NCBI RefSeq assembly: GCF_008386635.1
Contig: NZ_VUOE01000001.1
Coordinates: 2,223,857 to 2,287,856 of the forward strand
Direction of reading: 5' to 3'
DNA from: Maribacter flavus
GTDB lineage: Bacteria; Bacteroidota; Bacteroidia; Flavobacteriales; Flavobacteriaceae
DNA: 64,000 nucleotides
A model generated the notes under the pieces. The model saw only the letters and a program-made list of their open reading frames with translations. It made no database searches and was not told the origin of the DNA. This document shows positions 44,025 through 53,040 of this stretch, in pieces. Position numbers and translations under genes: made by a program. Every line of letters begins with the position of its first letter. Within the stretch, counting starts at the first letter, position 1.

Positions 44025-47000
44025 ATGACAAAACCTCACAATCATAGGGAAAAACCCATTTATTTTTTTTACGCCGTCTGGGGCGTAGTAACCTTATTGT
44101 TAAATTCCTGTGCTACCTACAAAGAGCATAGGGTAATACCTTTGGTCAAATCAGACCCTACAGAGGAGCCCAGTTATACCTTTTTTCTAGCTGGAGGATA
44201 TGGCAATACCTCAATCATATCCAACAACAAATTGTTGGAACGATTTCGGTCAGAAATAAATAAAAGCGGGGAAAACAGCACCGTTATTTTTACGGGTGAC
44301 AATGTTTCTACGGAACTGGATTCCTGGGCCAAGGATAGCACTTTGATAACGGAACAGATGGCTTTGGTAAAAGATTTTGAAGGAAAGACCATATTTCTTC
44401 CCGGCAACAATGAATGGAAGAGCTACGAACTTGACAAAATGGAACGGGTAGAGGATTACCTTAAGGAAATAGATAAAGAGGGAATTGACGTATTTCCAGA
44501 AAATGGTTGTCCCATTGAGTATAAAGTCATAAATGACGATTTGGATTTGATTTTGTTGGATTCCAAGTGGTTCATTGCCAATTGGTCCAGATTGGTGGAT
44601 ATCAACAAAAAGTGCCCTAATATCGTTACTCGTAGAAGGTTCATGGAAGAACTGGAAGGCTATATCAATGACGGTCAGGGAAAGAACATCGTAATAGCTA
44701 TGCACCATCCAGTAATGAGCAACGGGACCTATGCGGGGACGGAATCCTTCAAATCCCATAGTACTCCGTTGCCTGTATTGGGAACGTTACGCAATACGGT
44801 GATGGATCTTGGGGCATTTGATCCAGATCACCTGAACTCTAGGCGATACAATTACCTAAGGATTGCAGTAAGTGCCCTGGCCCAGGCAAATGATAGGATA
44901 ACCGTGATTTCCGGTCACGAGGAAAACCTTCAATTATTGCTCGGAGGTGGTATACGTCAGATTATTAGCGGTTCCTTGGGTTCAAAAAGTCCCACTAAAA
45001 TCGATAAAAACCATATCACAGCTATTGGTGGCGCCATGAAATATCAAGGAGAATATGCGTACGGGGATAGGGGGTTTGCCCGATTGGATTATTACAAGGA
45101 TGGAAGTTCAAAAGTGACCTTTATTTCGGAAGCCGATTTGGAGAAAGAAAAAACTTTTGATGTATTAAAGCCTAAAGAGGAGAGAAAAAATTTTGATAGG
45201 TTCGATGAAAGTATAGGAAAAACATATACCACGCCAATACTTGATAACCCAGAGGATTATGAAAAAAAAGGGTTTTATAAATGGTTATGGGGAGAACGTT
45301 ACCGTTCCTATTTTGGAAAACCAGTGGAAGCGCCAGTGGTGAAATTGGATACCCTTTATGGTGGACTTCATGTGGTAAAGGAGGGGGGAGGGCACCAATC
45401 GTTTTCCTTACGTTTGGCAGACGATGAAGGTAAGCAATATGCCATGCGTTCCTTGAGAAAAAGCGCTCTCAAGTTTCTAAAGTTCATGTTGCCCGGTATT
45501 TCCTATAATTCTGATGACTACAGGGATACTTGGACAGAGGAAGTCATATCGGATTTTTTCACCACGGCCCATCCCTTTATGCAATTGGTCGTGAATCCTC
45601 TGGCGGAATCCGTCGATATCAACCATTCGGACACCCATTTGTTTTATGTGCCCAAACAGCCCCAACTGGAACAGTACAACGAAAATTTTGGTGACGAACT
45701 CTATTTCATACAAAGGCGTCCATCGGATGAACAATTAAATTATAAGGGATACAGGAGAACGATTGACAAAGTTTCGGGCGAGGTGAAGGATTTTGAGAGC
45801 ACTACCGATATGCTTGAAAGAATAAAGCGGGATGAATCCTACGCAATAGACCAGAAGAATTTTATCCGTGCACGAATTTTTGATATGTTGATAGGGGATT
45901 GGGACAGGCATCAAGATCAATGGCGATGGGTAGAATACGAAACCCCAGATGGCGAACGTGAGTTTATGCCCGTACCTAGGGATCGGGATAATGTATTTCC
46001 CAGGTTCGATGGTTTTGCCGTAAAGTTTGTAAAACTCTTTGTTCCAACCACCAAAAGATGGCAGACGTTCGACGGCGAGATAGAGAACCCCAAATGGCAG
46101 AATATGGGTGGTAATAAGTTGGATAGGGCATTGTTGAACAAATATGGGGTGGATGCCTGGGTGGACGAGGCGACGTACATTAAAGAAAACATGACGTCCC
46201 AGGTAATTGACGAGGCTTTTATGAGACTGCCGGTGGAAGTTAGGGACGAAACTTCAGAATTTATTAAAAAAAGCTTACAAGAACGTCTGGAGACCTTACC
46301 GGAAAAAACGCGGGAATATGCGGAATACTTGAATACGGTGGTGACGGTAACAGGAACGGAAAAGGACGACCTGTTCGAAGTGGAAAAACTACCAAACGGT
46401 GGGTTGTCCGTCACCCTAAAAAGGTTGTTGACAGATGAGAAGAACGAAATATTCTTTCAACGTACTTTCAAAGAGGAGGAGACTAAGGAGGTTTGGCTTT
46501 ATGGACTGGGTGACGATGATATTTTTAGGGTTTGGGGGGATGCAGACCCAAAAATCAAAATAAAGATTATAGGTGGCTATGGGGAGGACGTATATGCCAT
46601 AAAAAACAAGAAACGGATAAAGATCTTTGATTGGGAACATGAAAAAATCGTATTTGAAGAGGAAGAACCCAAAACCCAACTGAGCGATATTTATACGACC
46701 AATAATTACCATTGGCGATACTTTAAACCCAATACGAACGTCATTGTACCCAATACGGGTTTCAGAACAGATGACGGGGTGTTTCTTGGAGCATCCAATA
46801 CTTATACCGTTAACGGATTAAATGGCAACGATTTCAAGCAAAAACATACGTTAAGTGCCAAATACTATTTTAATTTCCAAGCAACGGAGCTAAAATATTC
46901 CGGAGCAATTGGTAATATATTTCCCAAATGGAATTTTATCATGGACGGATTTTATACCAGTGATAGATACGCCAGGAATTTTTTTGGTATAGGCAATGAT

Positions 47001-47759
47001 ACTTTTAACAATGAGGATAACTTGGGAAGGGATTATTACAGGGCACGATTAAAGCAATTGAACTTGGCTGCCGGAATATCCTATTACACCTTAAAAATAA
47101 GGGGGCTTTTTGAGTCTTATAAGGTCAATGAAAATGATCAAAGATTTTTTAACCGCAGCAATTTGACCCCGGAATTGTTCCAAAATCAGAATTATGGGGG
47201 AGCCGAGCTATCGGGTTATTATGACAACGAGGATGCGGATGATTTCCCTTCAAAATCTATTTATATAGGTCTAAGATTGGGATACAAAGCCAATCTTAAC
47301 CTTCAGGAAAATAACTTTGCCTACGGGTCGCTTAAACTTGGTTTTAACCATAAAATAATTTCATCCGGGGGCTTGGTTCTAGGTAGTACCGCGGAATATA
47401 GTACAGTGTCCAAATCCAATGATATATTCTTTTACCACATTCCTTCCATTGGGGGTAATAATGGGCTAAGGGGTTTTAGAGACGAACGCTTTACCGGAAG
47501 GTCTTCCTTTTATCACACTTCCGACCTTAAATGGAGCATCAAACGCTATGTTACAGCTGTTTCTCCCGTTACTATCGGTATGTATGCGGGCTTTGATTAT
47601 GGAAGGGTATGGAGTTCCAACGAAAGCTCAAACACATGGCATACTTCACAGGGAGGAGGCTTATGGATAAGCAGTCTAAAAGCATTGACTTTTAACATCG
47701 GTTATTTTAATTCCAAAGAGGCAAATATGGTCCAAGTTGGATTCATTGCCCCCTTTTAA
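44025..47759 (+). CDS. Lipoprotein fusion: metallophosphoesterase-like + kinase-like segment + outer-membrane beta-barrel
   Basis: 1244 residues. Lipoprotein signal with LLLNSC (Cys29). Residues ~51-365 have calcineurin-like phosphoesterase landmarks: GDN (91-93), GNNE (127-130), MHHPV (226-230), SGHEEN (296-301); the first metal motif is AGGYG rather than GDxG/H and the last GHxH is GHEE, so the site is partly degenerate. About 455-700 has an unusual segment resembling atypical (CotH/FAM20/HipA-like) kinases: KQYAMRSLRKSA, RIFDMLIGDWDRHQDQWRW (616-635) and VPRDRDN (650-656). About 900-1244 is a BamA/D15-like barrel ending in a terminal Phe. Surface or outer-membrane location is expected. Substrates unknown. 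Confidence 0.7.
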   Translation: MTKPHNHREKPIYFFYAVWGVVTLLLNSCATYKEHRVIPLVKSDPTEEPSYTFFLAGGYGNTSIISNNKLLERFRSEINKSGENSTVIFTGDNVSTELDSWAKDSTLITEQMALVKDFEGKTIFLPGNNEWKSYELDKMERVEDYLKEIDKEGIDVFPENGCPIEYKVINDDLDLILLDSKWFIANWSRLVDINKKCPNIVTRRRFMEELEGYINDGQGKNIVIAMHHPVMSNGTYAGTESFKSHSTPLPVLGTLRNTVMDLGAFDPDHLNSRRYNYLRIAVSALAQANDRITVISGHEENLQLLLGGGIRQIISGSLGSKSPTKIDKNHITAIGGAMKYQGEYAYGDRGFARLDYYKDGSSKVTFISEADLEKEKTFDVLKPKEERKNFDRFDESIGKTYTTPILDNPEDYEKKGFYKWLWGERYRSYFGKPVEAPVVKLDTLYGGLHVVKEGGGHQSFSLRLADDEGKQYAMRSLRKSALKFLKFMLPGISYNSDDYRDTWTEEVISDFFTTAHPFMQLVVNPLAESVDINHSDTHLFYVPKQPQLEQYNENFGDELYFIQRRPSDEQLNYKGYRRTIDKVSGEVKDFESTTDMLERIKRDESYAIDQKNFIRARIFDMLIGDWDRHQDQWRWVEYETPDGEREFMPVPRDRDNVFPRFDGFAVKFVKLFVPTTKRWQTFDGEIENPKWQNMGGNKLDRALLNKYGVDAWVDEATYIKENMTSQVIDEAFMRLPVEVRDETSEFIKKSLQERLETLPEKTREYAEYLNTVVTVTGTEKDDLFEVEKLPNGGLSVTLKRLLTDEKNEIFFQRTFKEEETKEVWLYGLGDDDIFRVWGDADPKIKIKIIGGYGEDVYAIKNKKRIKIFDWEHEKIVFEEEEPKTQLSDIYTTNNYHWRYFKPNTNVIVPNTGFRTDDGVFLGASNTYTVNGLNGNDFKQKHTLSAKYYFNFQATELKYSGAIGNIFPKWNFIMDGFYTSDRYARNFFGIGNDTFNNEDNLGRDYYRARLKQLNLAAGISYYTLKIRGLFESYKVNENDQRFFNRSNLTPELFQNQNYGGAELSGYYDNEDADDFPSKSIYIGLRLGYKANLNLQENNFAYGSLKLGFNHKIISSGGLVLGSTAEYSTVSKSNDIFFYHIPSIGGNNGLRGFRDERFTGRSSFYHTSDLKWSIKRYVTAVSPVTIGMYAGFDYGRVWSSNESSNTWHTSQGGGLWISSLKALTFNIGYFNSKEANMVQVGFIAPF

Positions 47760-47782
47760 AAAAATAGAAAAATTATATTCTC

Positions 47783-48997
47783 ATGGATACCATTGTATCG
47801 AAAGCTGAAAGCTTCGTGACCCAAAAATTGGGCAAGGAAATTGATACCACCTATCTATATCATAATTTACGACATACCGAAAGGGTCGTAAAAAGTGCCA
47901 AGGAACTTATTGAAGGCGAAAAGATTGGGGACAAGGATCGGGAAAAGCTGATGGTTGCCGTATGGTTCCACGATCTTGGATATTTGAAATCGCACGATAA
48001 CCACGAGGAACATAGCTGCCAGATGGCCCGTGAGTTTTTGGAGAAGCAGGATTGCCTGGAGGAATTCATTACGGATGTTTGTAGTTTGATATTGGCAACT
48101 AAAATGAACTACGAGCCCAAAAACCACCTGGAGCAAATCATGCGGGATGCGGATTCCTCCCACTTTGCAAAAAAAACCTTTGTGCAGACCTCGGAATTGC
48201 TGCGGGAGGAACTAAAACAATTGGAACTAAAGGATTACACGGTAGAGGATTGGCGTGAGGAAAACATTCATCTTTTAAGGGTGAAGCATCGATATTATAC
48301 GGACCATGCAAGGGAAAATTGGCAGAAAGGGAAGGATAAGAATATCAAGCGACTCGTTAAGGCCAAAAACAAGAGTAAAAAGCTGGTGAAAAAGGAAAGC
48401 CTAAAGGCCAAGTTCAAAGGACAGATTCCGGATCGGGGCGTGCAGACGCTTTATAGGGTTACACTAAGAAACCACATTAAACTTAGTGATATAGCGGATA
48501 CAAAGGCGAATATTTTACTTTCTGTAAACGCGATTATTATATCGCTTTCATTGGCAAATTTGGTTCCCAAATTGGATAGCCCTGCCAATGATTACCTAAT
48601 TTACCCCACCTTTATATTTATCTTGTTTAGTATAGCCTCAATGATCATGTCCATTTTGGCGACTAAACCAAATGTGACCAGTGGTGAATTTACGGATGAA
48701 GACGTAAGGAAAAAGCGAGTAAATCTTCTATTTTTTGGGAACTTTCATAAAATGAAATTGGAGAAGTATCAATGGGCCATTGGTGAGGTTATTAAAGATC
48801 AAGAGTATATTTATTCATCCTTGACCAAGGATTTATATTATTTGGGAATTGTTCTGGAAAGAAAGTATCGTCTATTAAGGTGGACCTATTTGGTCTTTAT
48901 GATTGGTATGATTTTATCTGTGATCGTTTTTGGTGTAGCACTAAAATTTTATGGTCCGGAGCAAGTTATCGAGTTGCCCGAAATACCAAGCGAATAA
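47783..48997 (+). CDS. HD phosphohydrolase fused to Pycsar-effector-like membrane domain (PycTM/DUF5706)
   Basis: 404 residues. HD domain about 1-200: His27/His31 in YLYHNLRHTERVV, His-Asp 63-64 in WFHDLGYL, Asp123 in MRDADSSHF. A basic linker (KAKNKSKKLVKKESLKAK) leads to the membrane module starting LRNHIKLSDIADTKANILL, the hallmark of Pycsar system effectors, with helices near 246-266, 277-300 and 366-389. Characterised PycTM effectors disrupt the membrane on sensing cyclic pyrimidine nucleotides; here the sensing cyclase is not adjacent. It starts 23 bp after the phosphoesterase-barrel gene. Confidence 0.85.
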   Translation: MDTIVSKAESFVTQKLGKEIDTTYLYHNLRHTERVVKSAKELIEGEKIGDKDREKLMVAVWFHDLGYLKSHDNHEEHSCQMAREFLEKQDCLEEFITDVCSLILATKMNYEPKNHLEQIMRDADSSHFAKKTFVQTSELLREELKQLELKDYTVEDWREENIHLLRVKHRYYTDHARENWQKGKDKNIKRLVKAKNKSKKLVKKESLKAKFKGQIPDRGVQTLYRVTLRNHIKLSDIADTKANILLSVNAIIISLSLANLVPKLDSPANDYLIYPTFIFILFSIASMIMSILATKPNVTSGEFTDEDVRKKRVNLLFFGNFHKMKLEKYQWAIGEVIKDQEYIYSSLTKDLYYLGIVLERKYRLLRWTYLVFMIGMILSVIVFGVALKFYGPEQVIELPEIPSE

Positions 48998-49128
48998 AAT
49001 TTGGCAATACTAAAATGCTACCAGTTCAACATCAAAAACTTTGAACATAAAGCAGAGTATTAAGTAGGGTTTAAAAAATTCAGCTTGAATATTATGTATC
49101 CAAAAATGGATATAAATTCCTAGGAGTT

Positions 49129-49272
49129 TTAGAAATTATTTTTGGCCAAAAGGATAACACAGAAAATTATACCAATTGTTGCAACCACTATGGAAAATTT
49201 AATGGTCAAAATCAAAGGTGAATTTGAGTTATCCTTTGATGGCAATTTATAATTGATTTTTTCCTTTTGCAT
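49129..49272 (-). CDS. Small single-pass membrane protein
   Basis: 47 residues (MQKEKINYKLPSKDN... ending VILLAKNNF), hydrophilic N-terminus and a C-terminal membrane helix (about 19-43). No family is recognised; supported only by the intact frame and the plausible topology. Confidence 0.4.
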   Translation of the reverse strand: MQKEKINYKLPSKDNSNSPLILTIKFSIVVATIGIIFCVILLAKNNF

Positions 49273-49477
49273 TTTGTACTTGATTATCAACAAATGTATT
49301 TCCAATTAGTTAAGAAAATTAACTCTTTTAAGAATTTTTTGGCTTTTATAGATATATAGAATTTCTTTTAATTGGTTGATAATAGTATGATTATGCATTA
49401 AGAAGTTCACATTTTTATCTTTTTGGGATAATATCAATTTCTCCTCGTTCTTAATTTTAACGGGAGATACATTTCCT

Positions 49478-49921
49478 ATGTTATCACTTATATATCGATC
49501 AGAAGCGGCGGAAGGATTGCCCAATGATGAAATTCACGATTTAATGCGGAATGCTAGTCGGTTTAATGCACAGAACGAGATTACAGGATGTCTGGTTTAT
49601 CACAGATGCCACTTTATTCATATGTTGGAAGGGGAGGAGAATATGGTTCGCAAATTATTTGGAAGGATAAGTAAGGATAAGAGACATAGTGAAATAATAT
49701 TATTGAATCTGGAGGAAAATAAATTTCGTTTGTTTTCACAATTTTCAACCATTTACAATAACTTCTGCGATGAGTCCGACCAAATTCTGCATAAGAAAAT
49801 GTTGTTCCATCAAGTTTTTCATGGATCGGAAATCTTTAAGTCACCTGGATCTTCCAAAATCACACTTTGGGTACACGTGAACAAACTTCTTAAAAAGAAA
49901 ACTAAGCTTTCGTTCGGGTGA
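49478..49921 (+). CDS. BLUF-domain protein with His replacing the usual key Gln
   Basis: 147 residues. BLUF pattern: LSLIYRSEA with the conserved Tyr6, SRFNAQNEITGCLVYH with the flavin-contacting Asn, HFIHMLEGE, and SKDKRHSEIILL. The functional Gln, normally in the F-Q-x-LEG motif, is His here, and the later Trp/Met region is FRLFSQF. Flavin binding is plausible but the standard photocycle needs that Gln, so blue-light sensing is doubtful. No output domain; stands alone. Confidence 0.8.
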   Translation: MLSLIYRSEAAEGLPNDEIHDLMRNASRFNAQNEITGCLVYHRCHFIHMLEGEENMVRKLFGRISKDKRHSEIILLNLEENKFRLFSQFSTIYNNFCDESDQILHKKMLFHQVFHGSEIFKSPGSSKITLWVHVNKLLKKKTKLSFG

Positions 49922-50094
49922 TATAAAAACACTAAATTTCAATCATCATCCAAAACCTATAATTGAAGATGGATCAATTAAAAAATGAAACATCCATAAA
50001 CGTTTTCGGACACACATGGCAATAATATATGGCTTTACATGCACGTGCTGAGCGCAGTCTAAGTATGACCGTTGAAAAACAATAAAATAAACAC

Positions 50095-50232
50095 ATGAAA
50101 AAACTTATACAGATTATCGGGGCGTGGTACGGCGCTAGAAAAATTGGGGGCGGTAAATGTGGTTGTATAGGAACCATCTTTGTATTCTTGATACTTTACT
50201 GGATTTTTGGCTATGTGCTCAACTATTTTTAA
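50095..50232 (+). CDS. Small Gly/Cys-containing membrane protein
   Basis: 45 residues: MKKLIQIIGAWYGARKIGGG, a CGC motif (22-24), then a hydrophobic helix (IGTIFVFLILYWIFGYVL). Followed 24 bp later by a strong terminator, which supports its being a transcribed gene. Function unknown. Confidence 0.6.
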   Translation: MKKLIQIIGAWYGARKIGGGKCGCIGTIFVFLILYWIFGYVLNYF

Positions 50233-50255
50233 TCGGAAAGCGAATATTAAGACGA

Positions 50256-50282
50256 AAAAAACCGGGACTTGTCCCGGTTTTT
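50256..50282. terminator. Convergent hairpin terminator
   Basis: AAAAACCGGGAC / GTCCCGGTTTTT, 12-bp arms with a 2-3 base loop, between the small membrane protein and the convergent SYLF gene. Confidence 0.9.
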
Positions 50283-50305
50283 AGCTTTATAAAGTTCTTG
50301 GACCC

Positions 50306-50836
50306 TTATTTTTCCATTTCGTCATATTCGAACTTCTGCCCTCCAATGGATAGGTCTGCCATCAAACCTTTCTTTGGTTTTGTAAATACGGCCACCCCAT
50401 CTTTATAATTGGCATTTGCTGCAATGCCCTTGTCGATTGCGATTGCCGTGGCATTTGCGGAGAGTTCATAATTGCCGTCCTTAAAATCGTTCAAGGCCTC
50501 TTCGGTCTCAAAAAAGATGACTTCTGTAAGTGCCTGTCCTCCGGCCTGTAGTCCAATGTCCACCTTTTTCAAACTGGCCATTCCTTGTACCATATCATTT
50601 TCGTAAAGTACGCCGTTACCGGATGCACCACCCACGATCAATCCTCCTTTTCCCACATTTGGGAAAATAACATATCCGGAAGAATTGTTGAAGAATCGGT
50701 CCATACCGTCCATTTTCTGAAGTTCCATTTTGGCCTCTTCCGCATCGGCCATTACTTGTTTGTCCTTATCGCTTTGCGCAAATATGTTAGTGGAAGCTAT
50801 CATCAATACAGTAGCGATTATTGTTTTAAATTTCAT
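50306..50836 (-). CDS. SYLF/Ysc84-type lipid-binding exported protein
   Basis: 176 residues with a signal peptide (about 1-20, ending NIFAQ). SYLF landmarks: GYVIFPNVGKGGLIVGGASGNG, VDIGLQAGGQALTEVIFF, NATAIAIDKG and the closing GLMADLSIGGQKFEY. The family binds phosphoinositide-like or other membrane lipids in eukaryotes; the bacterial role is unclear but envelope-associated. Confidence 0.9.
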   Translation of the reverse strand: MKFKTIIATVLMIASTNIFAQSDKDKQVMADAEEAKMELQKMDGMDRFFNNSSGYVIFPNVGKGGLIVGGASGNGVLYENDMVQGMASLKKVDIGLQAGGQALTEVIFFETEEALNDFKDGNYELSANATAIAIDKGIAANANYKDGVAVFTKPKKGLMADLSIGGQKFEYDEMEK

Positions 50837-51223
50837 ACTATTAAGTTTTTAGTTTAACATATTGTGGAATGGAGTCTCTTGATTGTATCTATCAAGGTTC
50901 ATTCCCGCATCAAAAATAAGAGCATTGAAAAGCTATCCCTGCCGTAATCAATTCTATTATTGATTCTATAGATAGATACTTGAAAAATAGGAAGTTATAT
51001 TGTTAAAGGATTGAAAAAATTAGAATTTCATTAAGGTTTTTGGCTGTTCTTAATTCCAACTGTTCCCATACAATAACAACGTATTAGATTTTAATATAGG
51101 ACAATCTGGGAAGCAAGGCTTCCTATTTTAGAAATGCATCAATAAACCCATCGAATACGTCATTTCAAACCACAATTCATGGGTATCTTGAGATAACAAG
51201 TCGAATTTTTAAAAATAGATATT
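50837..51223. other. 387-bp spacer between SYLF and CsbD genes
   Basis: AT-rich. It holds a 6-bp-stem hairpin GGAAGC/GCTTCC (51109-51123) and a CTTG-N6-CAAG palindrome near 51187-51200, just before the csbD start. No open frame worth reporting. Confidence 0.5.
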
Positions 51224-51409
51224 ATGAACAAGGAACAATTAGAAGGAAAGTGGAACCAGGTGAAAGGCGAGTTCAAACAAAAATACGGAAACTTAACCGA
51301 TGACGATACCACCTTCGACGAAGGTAAATTTGATGAAATGCTGGGAAGACTTCAGGAAAAAACAGGAAAAAGAAAAGAGGAAATTAAAAAGGAAATAGAA
51401 ACTTGGTAA
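51224..51409 (+). CDS. CsbD-family stress protein
   Basis: 61 residues: MNKEQLEGKWNQVKGEFKQKYGNLTDDD is the CsbD signature. Highly charged and helical, under general stress control in other bacteria. A terminator follows 20 bp later. Confidence 0.92.
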   Translation: MNKEQLEGKWNQVKGEFKQKYGNLTDDDTTFDEGKFDEMLGRLQEKTGKRKEEIKKEIETW

Positions 51410-51424
51410 AAAAAATTCTATGAT

Positions 51425-51460
51425 AAAAAAGCCCTTGAATTTAATTTCAAGGGTTTTTTT
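51425..51460 (+). terminator. Rho-independent terminator of csbD
   Basis: CCCTTGAA / TTCAAGGG stem with a 6-base loop, flanked by A-run and T-run. Confidence 0.9.
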
Positions 51461-51606
51461 GTGCCTAATTTTATTCGTTAGGCTAGACCTGAATCTTATT
51501 CACTCATTCAATTACTCAGAGCTCGCACACAAAATCATTGCTTTCGAAGCAATTTTGATTTATTTTAAGAAATTGAATCCAATGTATTATTAAAATTGGC
51601 CTTGCT

Positions 51607-53013
51607 ATGTGGACGACCATTATTCTGGGTATTTATATTTTGATCACGTTGTCCATTGTTGTTGCAATTCTGCTTTATGGGGCCAAACCTTCCAAAAGTC
51701 TGGCTTGGTTATTGGCCATTTTTGCGATTCCCGTTGGCGGAATCATCCTTTACCTTCTATTGGGCAGAAACCGAAGAAAGAACAAACTGATAGCCTTAAA
51801 AAGGAATCTGTTTGCCAAACTTCCTAGACCTGGAACGGACTTGGTGAACTCCTTTGAAGGAAAATACCGGAAATTGATGACCCTCTTCTACAACACCTCC
51901 CACTTTCCTCCGGTTGGGGGCAACGATCTACAGCTTTTAAAGGACGGTAAGACCACCTTTGATGCCATTTTTAATGCATTGGAGCAGGCACAGCGCGAAA
52001 TTCATATTCAGTATTACATTTATGAGGATGGAGAGTTGGCGGACAAATTATGGGTGCTTTTTAAAAATAAAATAGCTCTGGGCGTTAAGGTAAGAATGAT
52101 TTATGATGGTATTGGGAGTTTTTCCCTGAGCAAGTCCTATCTTAAAAAATTGCAGGATATTGGGGTGAAAGTATACCCCTTTTTGCCCTTTAAATTCGGA
52201 CGTTTTTTCTCCTCACTGAACTATCGAAACCATAGAAAAATAATCGTGGTGGATGGTCAAATCGCATTTACGGGTGGCATCAATATATCCGATAAATATC
52301 TAAAAGGAGACCCCGGCTTGGGCAAGTGGCACGATATGCACCTAAAAATAACCGGGCCTGCCGCCAACCACTTAAATCAGGTTTTTATGATGGATTGGTA
52401 CCTGGTCTCTCAAGAATTATTGGAACCCCTTGAAAACCTCGCGGGTATTTCCAAATCAAAAGCCGATACCATGGTGCAAATCGTTTCCGGGGGGCCGGAC
52501 GATGATTTTCCCGCTTTGGAGCAGACCTACTTTTCCATCATCAATGCCGCCAGAAAATATGTATACATCACAAATCCCTATATCATACCAAACCAGGCGC
52601 TAATAAAAGCCTTGCAGACCGCTGCATTGAGTGGGGTGGATGTACGTCTCTTGGTATCTGAAAATGCAGATAACCGCTTGGTCAGCTGGGCCGTACACTC
52701 CTATTTTGAGACCTTTTTAAAGTCGGGCGTAAAAATATACCTCTTTCCGGACGGATTCCTGCACAGCAAGATCATCGTTAGCGACGATGCCATTTCCTCG
52801 ATTGGCACGGCCAATTTGGACGATCGGAGTTTTGAGCAAAATTATGAGGTAAATGCCATTGTCTACGAAAAGGAGTTTGCAGAATTGCTAAAATCCGATT
52901 ATTTAAAAGATAGTGGATCAGGACACTTGTTGACGTATGATGAATATGTTGAACGCCCATGGATTAAAAAGCTAAAGGAAGGAGTCGGTAAAATATTCAG
53001 CCCCCTGTTTTGA
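51607..53013 (+). CDS. cls: Cardiolipin synthase (second copy)
   Basis: 468 residues with the same design as the copy at 26001: two N-terminal membrane helices, HKD motifs NHRKIIVVDGQIAFTGGIN and HSKIIVSDDAISSIGTANLD. In the second motif Asp-Asp replaces the usual Asp-Gly, but the catalytic His/Lys remain. Placement next to csbD suggests a stress-linked copy. Confidence 0.93.
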   Translation: MWTTIILGIYILITLSIVVAILLYGAKPSKSLAWLLAIFAIPVGGIILYLLLGRNRRKNKLIALKRNLFAKLPRPGTDLVNSFEGKYRKLMTLFYNTSHFPPVGGNDLQLLKDGKTTFDAIFNALEQAQREIHIQYYIYEDGELADKLWVLFKNKIALGVKVRMIYDGIGSFSLSKSYLKKLQDIGVKVYPFLPFKFGRFFSSLNYRNHRKIIVVDGQIAFTGGINISDKYLKGDPGLGKWHDMHLKITGPAANHLNQVFMMDWYLVSQELLEPLENLAGISKSKADTMVQIVSGGPDDDFPALEQTYFSIINAARKYVYITNPYIIPNQALIKALQTAALSGVDVRLLVSENADNRLVSWAVHSYFETFLKSGVKIYLFPDGFLHSKIIVSDDAISSIGTANLDDRSFEQNYEVNAIVYEKEFAELLKSDYLKDSGSGHLLTYDEYVERPWIKKLKEGVGKIFSPLF

Positions 53014-53040
53014 GTGTATGATGTAAACCGAAAAAGGCCC

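Noticed and set aside
48998-49477. A 72-residue minus-strand frame across the BLUF promoter (49306-49524)
   Set aside because: It overlaps the BLUF start and has no domain or plausible topology; taken as a chance frame in AT-rich DNA.
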